A stretch of DNA of 64,000 bases. Source: Antedon mediterranea (taxonomy: Eukaryota; Echinodermata; Crinoidea; Comatulida; Antedonidae). Of the stretch, positions 22,100 through 30,720 are shown piece after piece (the first letter of the stretch is position 1; every line of letters starts with the position of its first letter). The notes below the pieces were generated by a model, which saw nothing but the letters and a program-made list of their open reading frames with translations, made no database searches and had not been told where the DNA came from. The position numbers and the translations under genes were made by a program. The DNA lies in contig NC_092674.1 of the NCBI RefSeq assembly GCF_964355755.1, positions 16,313,001 to 16,377,000 on the forward strand. Direction: 5' to 3'.

Positions 22100-22741
22100 A
22101 TGGGAAAGTCAAAGGATATGATTGCGGAATTGAAACAGGAACTTGAAGCTATGCAAGTTGATAAGTTGAGTATGTTACAAGAACAAGATCGACTGAGAGG
22201 AAGAGTAATCGCTGCCGAAAAGTACGCCAACTCGTTACCGCAAAACATGTACAAAGACTTGACACATGCCGCCATGGACGCGCATAGGGATGTGGTAAAG
22301 GAGGAGACACAACGATACGAGATAGACAGCCTAAAGGCAAGACTCGCTGAAATGACTGTGAAGTATGAACAGTTGCGAAGGAAACTGCCCGAAACTTTGG
22401 AATTATGTTCCAAATACAAGGGGGCGACCGAGATGATCAAACTTTTACAAATTCAATGTGAAATCAACAAACAAGACTTTATGAAGGAGCAAGCGGATCG
22501 TCAAATGTTGGCCAGAAGAGCAAACTTACCGTACAAACAAACCGTTACAGAAGTCATACGAAAGCTGAATCTATTGATCGGACAGGATTATGTTGATGGT
22601 GATCTTGAAACAGACTGTGCCGACGTCAATCAAATAGAAGCAAATGTTTGTCATGCAATTGAACCGGTGCAGTTTCCTGAAGATCCATTACTAGACACGT
22701 GCGATCAACTGATGGCCGAATACGGAGCAACGGTGGTGTGA
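22100..22741 (+). CDS. Intact 213-residue coiled-coil protein
   Basis: ATG at 22,100 follows a TATA-like motif. Residues about 1-150 are strongly helical and heptad-like (DMIAELKQELEAMQVDKLSM, EIDSLKARLAEMTVKYEQLR), so it probably forms a coiled coil. The C-terminal third is acidic (DQDYVDGDLETD-like composition) and ends AEYGATVV. No membrane segment or enzyme motif. Possibly a tegument- or scaffold-like structural protein, but that is a guess from shape. An AATAAA signal follows at 22,783. Same strand as the 328-residue gene, 75 bp downstream. Confidence 0.7.
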   Translation: MGKSKDMIAELKQELEAMQVDKLSMLQEQDRLRGRVIAAEKYANSLPQNMYKDLTHAAMDAHRDVVKEETQRYEIDSLKARLAEMTVKYEQLRRKLPETLELCSKYKGATEMIKLLQIQCEINKQDFMKEQADRQMLARRANLPYKQTVTEVIRKLNLLIGQDYVDGDLETDCADVNQIEANVCHAIEPVQFPEDPLLDTCDQLMAEYGATVV

Positions 22742-23096
22742 AACAATTGTGTAAAATGTCATGTATAACATAAGAAAGTAAAAATAAATGCACCACAAAC
22801 CTTAATGTCTTCTTCTTATTTCATTACTGTGCGCGTGTGTTTGTAATATCGATGACAGCTAGTAGTAGGGCCTACTGTAAACGATACAAATAACAACGGC
22901 CAGAGAAGCAAAAACGTAAATTATCTGAGTGGACGTTGATGATGGTAACAAACTATGTAATACACATGACCGACAAAAACGTAAGTGGTATTAAAAAAAA
23001 ACCAGTAGTAACTACCGAATACTTAGTTGGTGCTCAAATACCGATGATGATGATGATAATAATTATAAAGAATTGGTTGAGGCACATACCAATTAA
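22742..23096. other. Spacer with poly(A) signal and a TAGGGCCTA-like motif
   Basis: AATAAA at 22,783-22,788. The block AGTAGGGCCTACT at about 22,863 resembles the host TAGGCCTA motif. (GAT)n at 23,043-23,057. No convincing gene. Confidence 0.5.
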
Positions 23097-23402
23097 AAAA
23101 TACACAACAATTGGTCTGCGTTTTCTCTTCACCTTTATTTCGAACGGTTTGTTTGTTGGCCTTCACTACACTTAACTACAGTTAAAGCCGCTGATGAGCC
23201 CGCGACGACGTTGTTTCTTTCCAACGTAAGCAAACTCGTGAAACTGTGCTGCCGTGAGTTAACAAAATCTGCCCCATGTCGAATGGATTTTAATTTTCTG
23301 GTAGTTAGAACAACGATCGAATTGATCCAAGACGGATATCTGGATGGTTTTAGATGTTCAGTGTGTACAAATTCATTTCCTTCACAACAGAGAAAAAAAT
23401 AA
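23097..23402 (+). CDS. Possible small gene or gene remnant with a CxxC motif
   Basis: The frame is open from after TAA 23,094-23,096 to TAA 23,400-23,402, about 101 codons, but has no ATG until 23,283. The second half reads like protein (KLVKLCCRELTKSAPC, VVRTTIELIQDGYLDGFRC, ending with a CSVC pair and a basic tail). Its stop lies inside an AATAAA. Either a 5'-decayed gene or a short 39-residue product from the internal ATG. Convergent with the CxxC gene on the other strand. Function unknown. Confidence 0.3.
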   Translation, partial: KIHNNWSAFSLHLYFERFVCWPSLHLTTVKAADEPATTLFLSNVSKLVKLCCRELTKSAPCRMDFNFLVVRTTIELIQDGYLDGFRCSVCTNSFPSQQRKK

Positions 23403-23520
23403 AACGATTTCAACTAACGTGCTTTCTGCATCTCGAGTACATTTTATGCGGTAGATTGTCTGTGTATGAATACAATGAATGTATATCGAACTCATAGTAT
23501 TGCAAGTGCTCGTGTGTAAA

Positions 23521-23967
23521 TTAAGCGTTTATTTGCTCAATCTCTTTGGCAAGTTTTTGTGTATCCTGACACACGGTTCTATACGTTTTAAAATCACTCG
23601 GTGACGGTACTTCGTCTTGCATCATCACCGTATCCGCCATGAATCTCTCTAAACGTCTGCAAATCAACAATTGCTCTTCACACACTCGACGATAGCTGGG
23701 TATAATGTGCTGATCGAAATGAAGACGAACCTCGTCCAACGTAATATCGTTCATTGATGTGTCTATTGTAGCTATGCTGGTTGTGATACTCTGAAGGATC
23801 TCTTTTTGATTTCTACCGCCCTACTTTTCGAATATGTGCTCACCGTGCAACACGGGATGATAGTTTTGTGAACTAGGATCATTGTTGCAAAATTGTCTCT
23901 GCTTACTGTCAACGTCATACGAGCACAGTCTACACCCTGCTGCCATCACGGATGTTGCATCATACAT
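23521..23967 (-). pseudogene. Small CxxC gene split by an in-frame TAG
   Basis: ATG at 23,965-23,967 opens 48 codons with a CRLC pair and a further QFC, ending HIFEK at TAG (complement of 23,821-23,823). The same frame then stays open without another stop to 23,521, including an ATG at 23,752-23,754 that begins a 77-residue helical, charged segment (LDEVRLHFDQHIIPSYRRVC, ICRRLERFMADTVMM). Because the 22 codons between TAG and that ATG also look coding, I read one gene of about 148 residues with a nonsense codon; two separate small genes is the alternative. Family unknown. Confidence 0.5.
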
Positions 23968-23969
23968 AC

Positions 23970-24003
23970 ACACACACACACACATATATATAGTATGTAT
24001 ATT
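23970..24003. promoter_or_regulatory. (CA)n(TA)n run between divergent genes, TATA-like
   Basis: CACACACACATATATATAG separates the CxxC gene (minus) from the acidic-repeat gene (plus, ATG 24,027). The TATATATAG part at about 23,985-23,993 sits about 35-40 bp before the ATG and could serve as a TATA element. Similar (CA)n runs sit at two other gene boundaries in this island. Confidence 0.35.
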
Positions 24004-24026
24004 TTATTTTTGTCAAGCAAAACACT

Positions 24027-24281
24027 ATGAAGGACCTATCGATAGATTTTCTTTTTTGCTACGAAGATCCGCACGGTCTTCTAGAGTTCGAGGACGATTT
24101 TATTTTTTGCAACGAGGATGCGCACGGTCTTCTCGAGTTCGAGGACGATTTTCTTTTTTGCTACGAGGATCCGCACGGTCTTCTTGAGTTCGAAGACGAA
24201 TTTCTTTTTTGCTACGAGGATCCGCATTGTTTGGGGTACGAGGACGAATTTTCTATTTTGTTACGAGGAGGCTATTTGTAG
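24027..24281 (+). CDS. 84-residue acidic protein made of 51-bp repeats
   Basis: ATG at 24,027 to TAG at 24,279. After MKDLSID the protein is 3.9 copies of a 17-residue unit (FLFCYEDPHGLLEFEDD), one CYED or CNED cysteine per unit, then FSILLRGGYL. Very acidic with regularly spaced aromatics. No known family; function cannot be inferred. The next gene, 36 bp downstream on the same strand, is also built by internal duplication and is also acidic with cysteines. Confidence 0.6.
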   Translation: MKDLSIDFLFCYEDPHGLLEFEDDFIFCNEDAHGLLEFEDDFLFCYEDPHGLLEFEDEFLFCYEDPHCLGYEDEFSILLRGGYL

Positions 24282-24340
24282 TACTTAAAAAGAGGCAATG
24301 AGATGACATTAGTTAGTTGATTACGCATCGTCGTATAGAG

Positions 24341-25311
24341 ATGCTGTTCGTTTGGGAGAGAAATATGGCAGAATTAACAGATCTCTTTCAATGCGAATAT
24401 TGTTTACGGACATGGGAAGGAAACGGTCAATGTCCTTGTTGCAACTATATAGTGACTGAAATGCAGTACGACGCTGGTGATGAAGAAAGTTTACATGCCG
24501 GGGAATGTCATGATGATGATGGTGAGATGACAAGAAGATTGTACAATATTGATTTTCCAATTGATAACGATAGTATAAAGGTGCTGTTCGTTGAGGAAGA
24601 GAAGAAAAATAGCTATATGGCAGAATTGACAGATCTCTTTCAATGCGAATATTGTTTACAGGCATGGGACGGAAACAGTCAATGTCCTTGTTGCAACTAT
24701 ATAGTGACTGAAATGCAATACGACGCTGGTGATGAAGAAATTTACATGCCGGGGAATGTCATGATGATGATGGTGAGATGACAAGAAGATTGTACAATAT
24801 TGATTTGCCAATTGATAACGATAGTATAAAGGTGCTGTTCGTTGAGGAAGAGAAGAAAAATAGCTATATGGCAGAATTGACAGATCACTTTCAATGCGAA
24901 CACTGTTTACAGACATGGGACGGAAACGGTCAATGTCCTTGTTGGTACACGCGCAACGATACAGTGACTGAAATACAATACGAAAACGATCCAGTGTTGC
25001 AGTACAATAATGAAGAATGTTTACATGCCGACAACGCCCGGGAATATCATGATGATGATGATGACATCGTTGATCATGAGATAACAAGAAAGTTGAACCA
25101 TATCGATTTGGATCCAATGTTATGCGAAGAAACGTATAGTAGTAATACATCGAATGACCAATCGATTACCGATTCGCCAATAATCTTTGTTGATTCACCA
25201 CAATCGTCAGCGACGGTGGTAAGCGACGAAGAAGACCATTTGATTACGTGTGACGCGTGCATGAACGTATGGGATGGATTCTCTCAGTGTCCGTGTCTAC
25301 CTACTACCTAG
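24341..25311 (+). pseudogene. Tandem zinc-ribbon-like repeat gene with a one-base deletion
   Basis: Three units of about 84 residues (DNA period 252 then 251 bp; MAELTD at 24,365, 24,617 and 24,868) each contain a C-x2-C-x9-C-x-C motif (FQCEYCLRTWEGNGQCPCC), a likely zinc-binding ribbon, then an acidic linker. A fourth, degenerate motif (ITCDACMNVWDGFSQCPC) ends the protein at TAG 25,309. Compared with unit 1, unit 2 lacks one G in GAAGAAAGTTTAC (at about 24,740), shifting the frame and giving a stop at 24,779-24,781; the correct frame resumes with ATG 24,778. So the gene is one base away from a long ORF. Start could be 24,317, 24,341 or 24,365. Possibly a nucleic-acid or protein-binding zinc protein; family not recognised. 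Confidence 0.65.
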
Positions 25312-25590
25312 CACGTTTAAACTTACTGTTGCCTTTACACAATAGAACTACGAACATGTTTGCCGTTACGACGACTGTGTTACTCAATAGTTGGTACGTA
25401 TATTGGAATCATCGATGTGCTGCTGTTTGTTTTTGTTTTTTTTATATAGTGATTGTGAAGAATTGATAACGGGTATAAACGCTAGAGATCTTGAAACTGT
25501 GTTTTCATGATCTATCTATTACACATGTTGTTTATGGGATTGTTTACTTTGATTCATGAATTGAAACAAATCTTTTACCATAATCTAAAT
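25312..25590. other. Spacer without convincing gene
   Basis: No clear product. Short chance ORFs only. Confidence 0.4.
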
Positions 25591-25815
25591 GTAGATGTAG
25601 ATGTAGATGTAGATGTAGTTGTAGTTGTAGATGTAGATGTAGATGTAGATGTAGTTGTAGTTGTAGATGTAGATGCAGATGCAGATGCAGATGCAGATGC
25701 AGATGCAGATGCAGATGCAGATGCAGTTGCAGTTGCAGTTGCAGTTGCAGTTGCAGTTGCAGTTGCAGTTGCAGTTGCAGTAGCAGTAGCAGTAGCAGTA
25801 GCAGTAGCAGTAGCA

Positions 25816-25892
<77 letters not shown>

Positions 25893-25937
25893 GGCAGCGG
25901 CAGCGGCAGCGGCAGCGGCAGCGGTACTGCTACTGCT

Positions 25938-25968
<31 letters not shown>
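25591..25968. repeat. Graded hexamer/triplet array ending in long CTG/CAG tracts
   Basis: The array changes step by step along its length: GTAGAT with some GTAGTT, then GCAGAT, GCAGTT, GCAGTA, pure GCT (about 25,817-25,891), GGCAGC, then pure GCA and GTA. All frames on both strands are open for long stretches, so Ala, Val-Asp, Gln or Leu homopolymer ORFs here are artefacts. Long CAG/CTG runs are prone to hairpins and expansion. Confidence 0.95.
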
Positions 25969-25969
<1 letters not shown>

Positions 25970-26074
25970 GACAAATAAAACCAAAAGCAAAGACGTGCGT
26001 TACATTGTGTTTTTTTTTTAATAATGACTCTTGGACGAACAAAATAAATTAAAAAAAAGCTACAATAAATCGTT

Positions 26075-26964
26075 TTATATAGACAATAATGAATTACACG
26101 ACCGCGTGAAGCACGAGGTGAGGCCTCTATCGATCGTTTCTCCATTCTTCTCAATGTGTATCATTATTGGAATACGTTCGATGGGTACTCGTCTGTCGAA
26201 AAACATGCAGCACGTCCACTTTAACCGTTCATCTTCACGTTCGTAAAGTAGGCCTACAAGTTGATCGTGTTGCTTCAATCGACAATCGTTCCAATTGAAT
26301 TTCCACGAAATAGGCTCCGATTGAATTGTGACGACGTTCCTTTTTGTCTTGACCGTTCGGTTATAGATTCCACATGATCGTCGAAACGACTGCACGATAC
26401 CCGTCTCTGCGTCGGTCTCAAGAACTAACGGTTTCAGTAACGCTTTAACAAACTCGTCGGCTCTACCACCTTTTCCCCAATCTCTCAACACTCTTCCCAC
26501 CAGCGTTACACACTCGTTCGTATGCGTGCGTTATACGTTGACTGTGCGACGTTGAACAAATGCATGTGGATAGCTGGTACGAAGGAGACAAAGAGACGAT
26601 CGAAACACTTTATCGACGCCAAGTTATGTTTGTGTGCATGACTTCTGAAATCGGTGAGTACACGAACGCGATCGTTCAGTCTGTTCCATAGACGATTCAT
26701 AACGACAGATTCCAGGAACGGATAGGGATCGTAGCCGACTCTTTCTATTTCTCTTGCTCTTCGAACTACTCCATCGCTCGTCTGGAACGTTGGAAATTTA
26801 ATCCAATTGAGTCGTGGTGGTGTTGGTAAAAGTACAGGCACCGTTTGAAATGTGACTAAAGACTCGTAAACGTACACCATATCGTTACGTTTGCAAGCGA
26901 CGATTCTGTGCTGGTAATATTCGCGTTCTATTGCATCCGCGTCCAGATAGTATTCTGACAGCAT
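26075..26964 (-). pseudogene. Virus-like gene of about 297 residues, split by a frameshift, unknown family
   Basis: ATG at 26,962-26,964 (MLSEYYLDADAIEREYYQHR) opens 152 codons to TAA at 26,506-26,508. The shifted frame is open from just after a stop at 26,531-26,533 down to 26,075 and looks equally coding (ECVTLVGRVLRDWGKGGRAD, DQLVGLLYEREDERLKW, RRVPIERIPIMIHIEKNG). The two pieces meet at about 26,510-26,530, so a single indel in one gene is the simplest reading. Basic, aromatic-rich, no membrane segment, no motif I recognise. Confidence 0.5.
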
Positions 26965-27145
26965 GTCGTTAGAAAAGTACTTGGAGTGGAGACGCTACTG
27001 GACGTTTGACAGTGACTTTTCTGACGCCTGCGATCGTGACGAGAATGTAATCGATAGAGTCGATGTTCGTGGTTATATGGCCATGCAGGATGAATTCGAC
27101 GTACTATGCAAAAGATCAACGTGCGAAGCTTGGCGAATTGCCTAG
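26963..27145 (+). CDS. 60-residue acidic protein, divergent from the split gene
   Basis: ATG at 26,963-26,965 overlaps the ATG of the opposite-strand gene: both lie within CATG at 26,962-26,965. Sequence MSLEKYLEWRRYWTFDSDFS then an acidic D/E-rich middle and CEAWRIA at the end. Composition is protein-like (W, D, E) while the overlapping minus frame is His/Arg shadow. May be a 3'-truncated copy at the right border of the island. Function unknown. Confidence 0.4.
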   Translation: MSLEKYLEWRRYWTFDSDFSDACDRDENVIDRVDVRGYMAMQDEFDVLCKRSTCEAWRIA

Positions 27146-27149
27146 CTGT

Positions 27150-28935
27150 CGATTAGCCTCGACTCGACCACACATTTTGTGTGAAGAAGAGTGCGCGAAG
27201 GCATCACGTGAATTGACTTAGAATCCTAGGCCTACTGTAGAAAGTATCGTATCGCAGTTGTGTAATCACTTCTTGTTGCTATACGCTTGGGTGCACACGG
27301 AACAACAAATTTAACTGATGAATTATTCATGTTTATTTTGTGACGTTTCATGAGGGGTCCCCAACTTATGTACGAAAAAAAAATCGCAGGCCGGCTAAGG
27401 ACTAAACAATTAATAAACAAAACAACTTGGCAACACGATTTCATATTTCAACAGCCTCGATCGTACATTCAGCACTGTACGTAGGCCTACTCGATCTTTT
27501 TCATTTTGAAACAAAATGATCATTGGTTGATTCGAAATCCATATTTACATACCGCCCGCCCCATATAGCCAAATACGGTATGATAACCTACGTCATTCTT
27601 ATCGGATGTTTGCGGTCTGCAAATCGATTTCTATACGTGTATTTTCAGGCAAAAATCGCGGTCGAAATAAAAACAAATAAATAAAATAAAATAAAACAAT
27701 TCAGACTTGGGGCAAGTCTACTATGACCATAACTGCCTTACAATTTCTGAGATATGAAAAGTGTGCTCTAAACCAAAAATGTTTGTGCCGGCTATATGTC
27801 AAAGGTCAAAATTAAGGGTTTATTGACAGTTTTATGATTTTTATTACATTAGAACAAATATAAACATATACTTTGCGAGTAATTTGAGACCACAATTACC
27901 ACTCTCTGATCAGTGGTTAATGAGATATTCATATGGCCAATTTCTTGACCAGTCGTCAGAAAAGGGGGTTCTGTCCACTTTTGACAAAAGTTTCCCATTA
28001 GAGTGAATAGAAATATGGTTCTTCTGAGTAGTTTGGCACAACAAATATTCCAATACACCTAGTAGTTACCAAGTTACGCACAGTACTAACTTTGACCATA
28101 TTGACCTTTTGGCCGCTGTACTGACCAAGCGCCCCATTTTTTTCGGCCAACAGCAAAAAATTGATCTGTATTGATATAAGGAAGCAAAAAACCATTGTTA
28201 ACATAGTTTGCTAGAGCCTTAGAGGGTGCACGTAAACCCTTTCTGGCTCCCCAACTATTGGTTCAAAGTGGGTGCAAAGACATGTCCCCTAAAATTGTAC
28301 TTAGGCCTATACTTTGAATTATACAAAATTTGTGAGTTGTAAGGTAAAGACAATTTTGAAAAATAGAGCTGCTAGGTCCCCAGAAATTACACTTAGGCCT
28401 ATACTTTAAAAAGGTCTGGCTATATTATTAGGAAGGAAAATATGCCTCATTTTAGATACACCGAAACCAAAGGTACTACTGTAGTAAACATTGCTATCAG
28501 ACTACGGTTACAGAGTATTTGCGTGCTTTTGCTGATAGCTTCCGGGAATTTCCCTTTTAAAATTCCATCGAAAGCTGGACACTTGGAATACTGAATCTAT
28601 GCTTTCACTGTACCGTTGTCATACAGTAGCTAGAAAGTATTGATTTATTAATAATACTCAAACATACAATTAGCATTGATCTACAATCAACCCATTTCTT
28701 ATTTGCCTTTCCCACGCACTCTATTTCTTTTTTCTTCAGCCTGGTACGAATTTGCTATTCCACCTGCCTCCTCGACTGTTATTACGCAACATGGTGGGAG
28801 CCTCTGCAAAACTCAAGACGATAATAAATATTAATTTAAGGGTAGTTAGTCGCTTTTAAAGTTGAAAATCCTTGATTTGGCACACTTAGTTAGTATAGGG
28901 TATTGTTTTATTTTTGTTAGGAAATAGATCATATT
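27150..28935. other. Host non-coding DNA right of the island
   Basis: CpG density drops, TAGGCCTAC motifs appear (27,230 and 27,482), and a run of AAATAAAATAAAATAAAAC lies at about 27,675. Around 28,360-28,400 is one outlying copy of the repeat that forms the array at 31,220-32,230. No exon found. Confidence 0.5.
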
Positions 28936-29062
28936 TCTCCCCGCGCAGGGGTTTCCCCTGACCTGATAGCGCGTTTAGTGCGACACCGCGGAGTAATTAC
29001 GGCGGGGTTCCTCTAATTGGGAGCATTGCCGAGGTGCGAAATCTACACGGCGGAGCTTCCCC
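28936..29062. other. Short GC- and CpG-rich patch with hairpins, unassigned
   Basis: Sharp GC-rich block in AT-rich DNA with a perfect CAGGGG-TTT-CCCCTG hairpin at its start. I compared it by eye with U1, U2, U4, U5, U11, U12 and 5S RNA and found no convincing match. Could be a promoter patch or a structured RNA. Confidence 0.35.
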
Positions 29063-29880
29063 TTTTATACCTACACGTTCCCTGTTATTTTGTGTTTAAA
29101 TAGAATATCATTGCGTAATTTAACACACTTGTAAACTATTTTAATGTTTTGCGATGTGTGGCGACTTTGCTATGGGGCGACTTGACTAATCCCTCCTAAA
29201 TACGACGCAAAACAAATAAACATACTAGTTGACGTTTTTTAAAAGTAAATTGTCCTCTGAAAATAGGCTTGAAAACGCTATGTTATTTCTGTTAGTTACG
29301 AAGCGTTGCACGGCGTCATCAATCGATGTCTTCTGTTTCGTGAAATAAGCCTATACACGCACTAAATTATTTGTTCGTATCAGTCGTTTAATTTTCTGAT
29401 AATATAAACTGTGGACACGTACAAGTTTCCGCAGTGTGGCCTACTGCATCCTTGATGCTGATTGATTATTTTTTACACCAATCGCCTCAAAAGTATAATG
29501 AAAATGCAAAACACACACAATATATCCTATTTTGTATAATTTACACTTTATACTGGGTAATGGGGCTTGGTTATAATTGATAGGGACTTGGTTGGGCTTA
29601 GTATTTAAGAGGACTCAACTGAAGGCACACTTGGCGTTTCATAACCGTTAGCATGGCGACACGATACGTCACACAGTACACACGCCACACCACTTTTGTG
29701 AACAACATAAACAAAGTCGTAAACAACTCTTGCTTGGAGTTTGCTAGGCCTAAATTATTTTCTGTTGATTCGACGATTGGATTTACTTATTCATCTTAAC
29801 TAATATATTTTATATAGGCCTAACGCCCAAATAATGTTGAAATGCCTTCCTATGTGAGTTTAAAAACTGCAAATATCGGA
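29063..29880. other. Non-coding stretch upstream of the TAGGCCTA island
   Basis: Nothing recognised beyond a chance 48-codon ORF at 29,653. Possible 5' region of the LRRC63-like gene. Confidence 0.35.
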
Positions 29881-29889
29881 GTTTTGTTA

Positions 29890-30720
29890 CCTACATTCAT
29901 CATGCAGCCTCTAGCCTTGGTGTGGTGGTAGGGCCAGGCTAGACCCTAGCTAGGCCTGGTGTGGTGGTAGGGCCAGGCTAGACCCTAGGCCTCTAGATAG
30001 GCCTCTAGGCTCTAGCCTATATATAGGCTAGGCCTAGAGGGCCTAGGCTAGGCCTTGTCTAGTAGGCCCCCTCCTAGCCTAGCTAGCTAGTACGGTTGGG
30101 CTAGCCTAGCCTAGTAGCTTGCGGGCAGGACCTCGTGTACGGTGTAGGTTACTATTAGTATTAGAGTAGCCTAGGCCCTAGCCTACTAGGCTAGGCCTAG
30201 GTCTAAACTAAGTAAAGTAGCCTAGTACAGTTGTAGTAGGCCTAGCTAGGCTAGCTAGGATGGATCAGGTAGGATTGGATGGTACTGTAGGCTTCGATAG
30301 CTACCCTGCTTGGTGGGACACCCTCGTCCGGCGCTCGGCAGTTTCGCACCTAAAACTAAACTGGGCATAATAAGACTTCTCGGTCATTCACCATTACTGC
30401 CGCGCAGCGGGTGAATGTTTTTAAATTGGATAAGCTAGAGAGATTGTGATGCGACAGTGCAGTAGCACCCTCCTTCCTACCTAGTAGGGTTAATTAATCT
30501 CTAGGCCTATACTTTAAAAAGTAAACTGCTAGGCCTACTAGCTAGCCTAGGCCTAGCTAGAGAGGCCTACACCTACTATAGGCCTAGGTGGTGGAGTACA
30601 GTAGCTAGCCTCCAAACAGGTCGGTCAGTTTTTTCCATACAATAGTTCCTCCATCCTTTCACTTTGGACTCAATCGACTCTTCGGATAGGAAGTCTGCTT
30701 ACAAACTAGGCCTACTTTGT
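29890..30720. repeat. TAGGCCTA-rich island
   Basis: Very dense CTAG, AGGCCT and GCCTAG motifs, including a direct duplication (GGTGTGGTGGTAGGGCCAGG at about 29,919 and 29,957). The octamer TAGGCCTA and its near-variants recur throughout the host parts of the window, but nowhere as densely as here. It lies 1.7-2.5 kb before the first LRRC63 exon identified, so it may mark the promoter region. Confidence 0.6.

Larger units (their letters stand above)
18241..27150. mobile_element. Endogenous large-DNA-virus-like gene island
   Basis: Nearly 9 kb of tightly packed, intron-less genes on both strands with 0-100 bp spacers, convergent and divergent pairs, low-complexity arrays between genes, and G+C and CpG visibly above both flanks. 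Several genes are broken by a single frameshift or stop while two are intact, typical of a relatively recent endogenised viral fragment. The left border is a host minisatellite; the right border is about 27,150, where dense coding stops and TAGGCCTA-bearing host DNA resumes. No DNA polymerase, terminase, capsid hallmark or integrase is seen here, so the family is undetermined. A horizontally moved gene cluster or a giant transposon is an alternative. Confidence 0.6.

Noticed and set aside
25507-26042. Poly-Ala, poly-Gln and poly-Leu ORFs on both strands
   Set aside because: Caused by the hexamer/triplet array; all frames are open.
26928-27119. 63-residue minus ORF rich in His and Arg
   Set aside because: Shadow of the acidic 60-residue plus-strand frame.
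18241-27150. Assignment to a specific virus family (malacoherpesvirus, nimavirus, poxvirus, Polinton)
   Set aside because: No hallmark polymerase, terminase, capsid or integrase is present; Kelch-like and zinc-ribbon proteins are not diagnostic.
18241-27150. Bacterial contamination
   Set aside because: No operonic ribosome-binding sites, AATAAA signals are present, and both flanks run into host-type repeats.
28936-29062. U1, U2, U4, U5 or 5S RNA gene
   Set aside because: Compared by eye on both strands; no convincing alignment with conserved cores.
29653-29799. 48-codon ORF starting MATRYVTQYTRH
   Set aside because: Short, no splice or homology support, in a repeat-rich region; kept only as a note.
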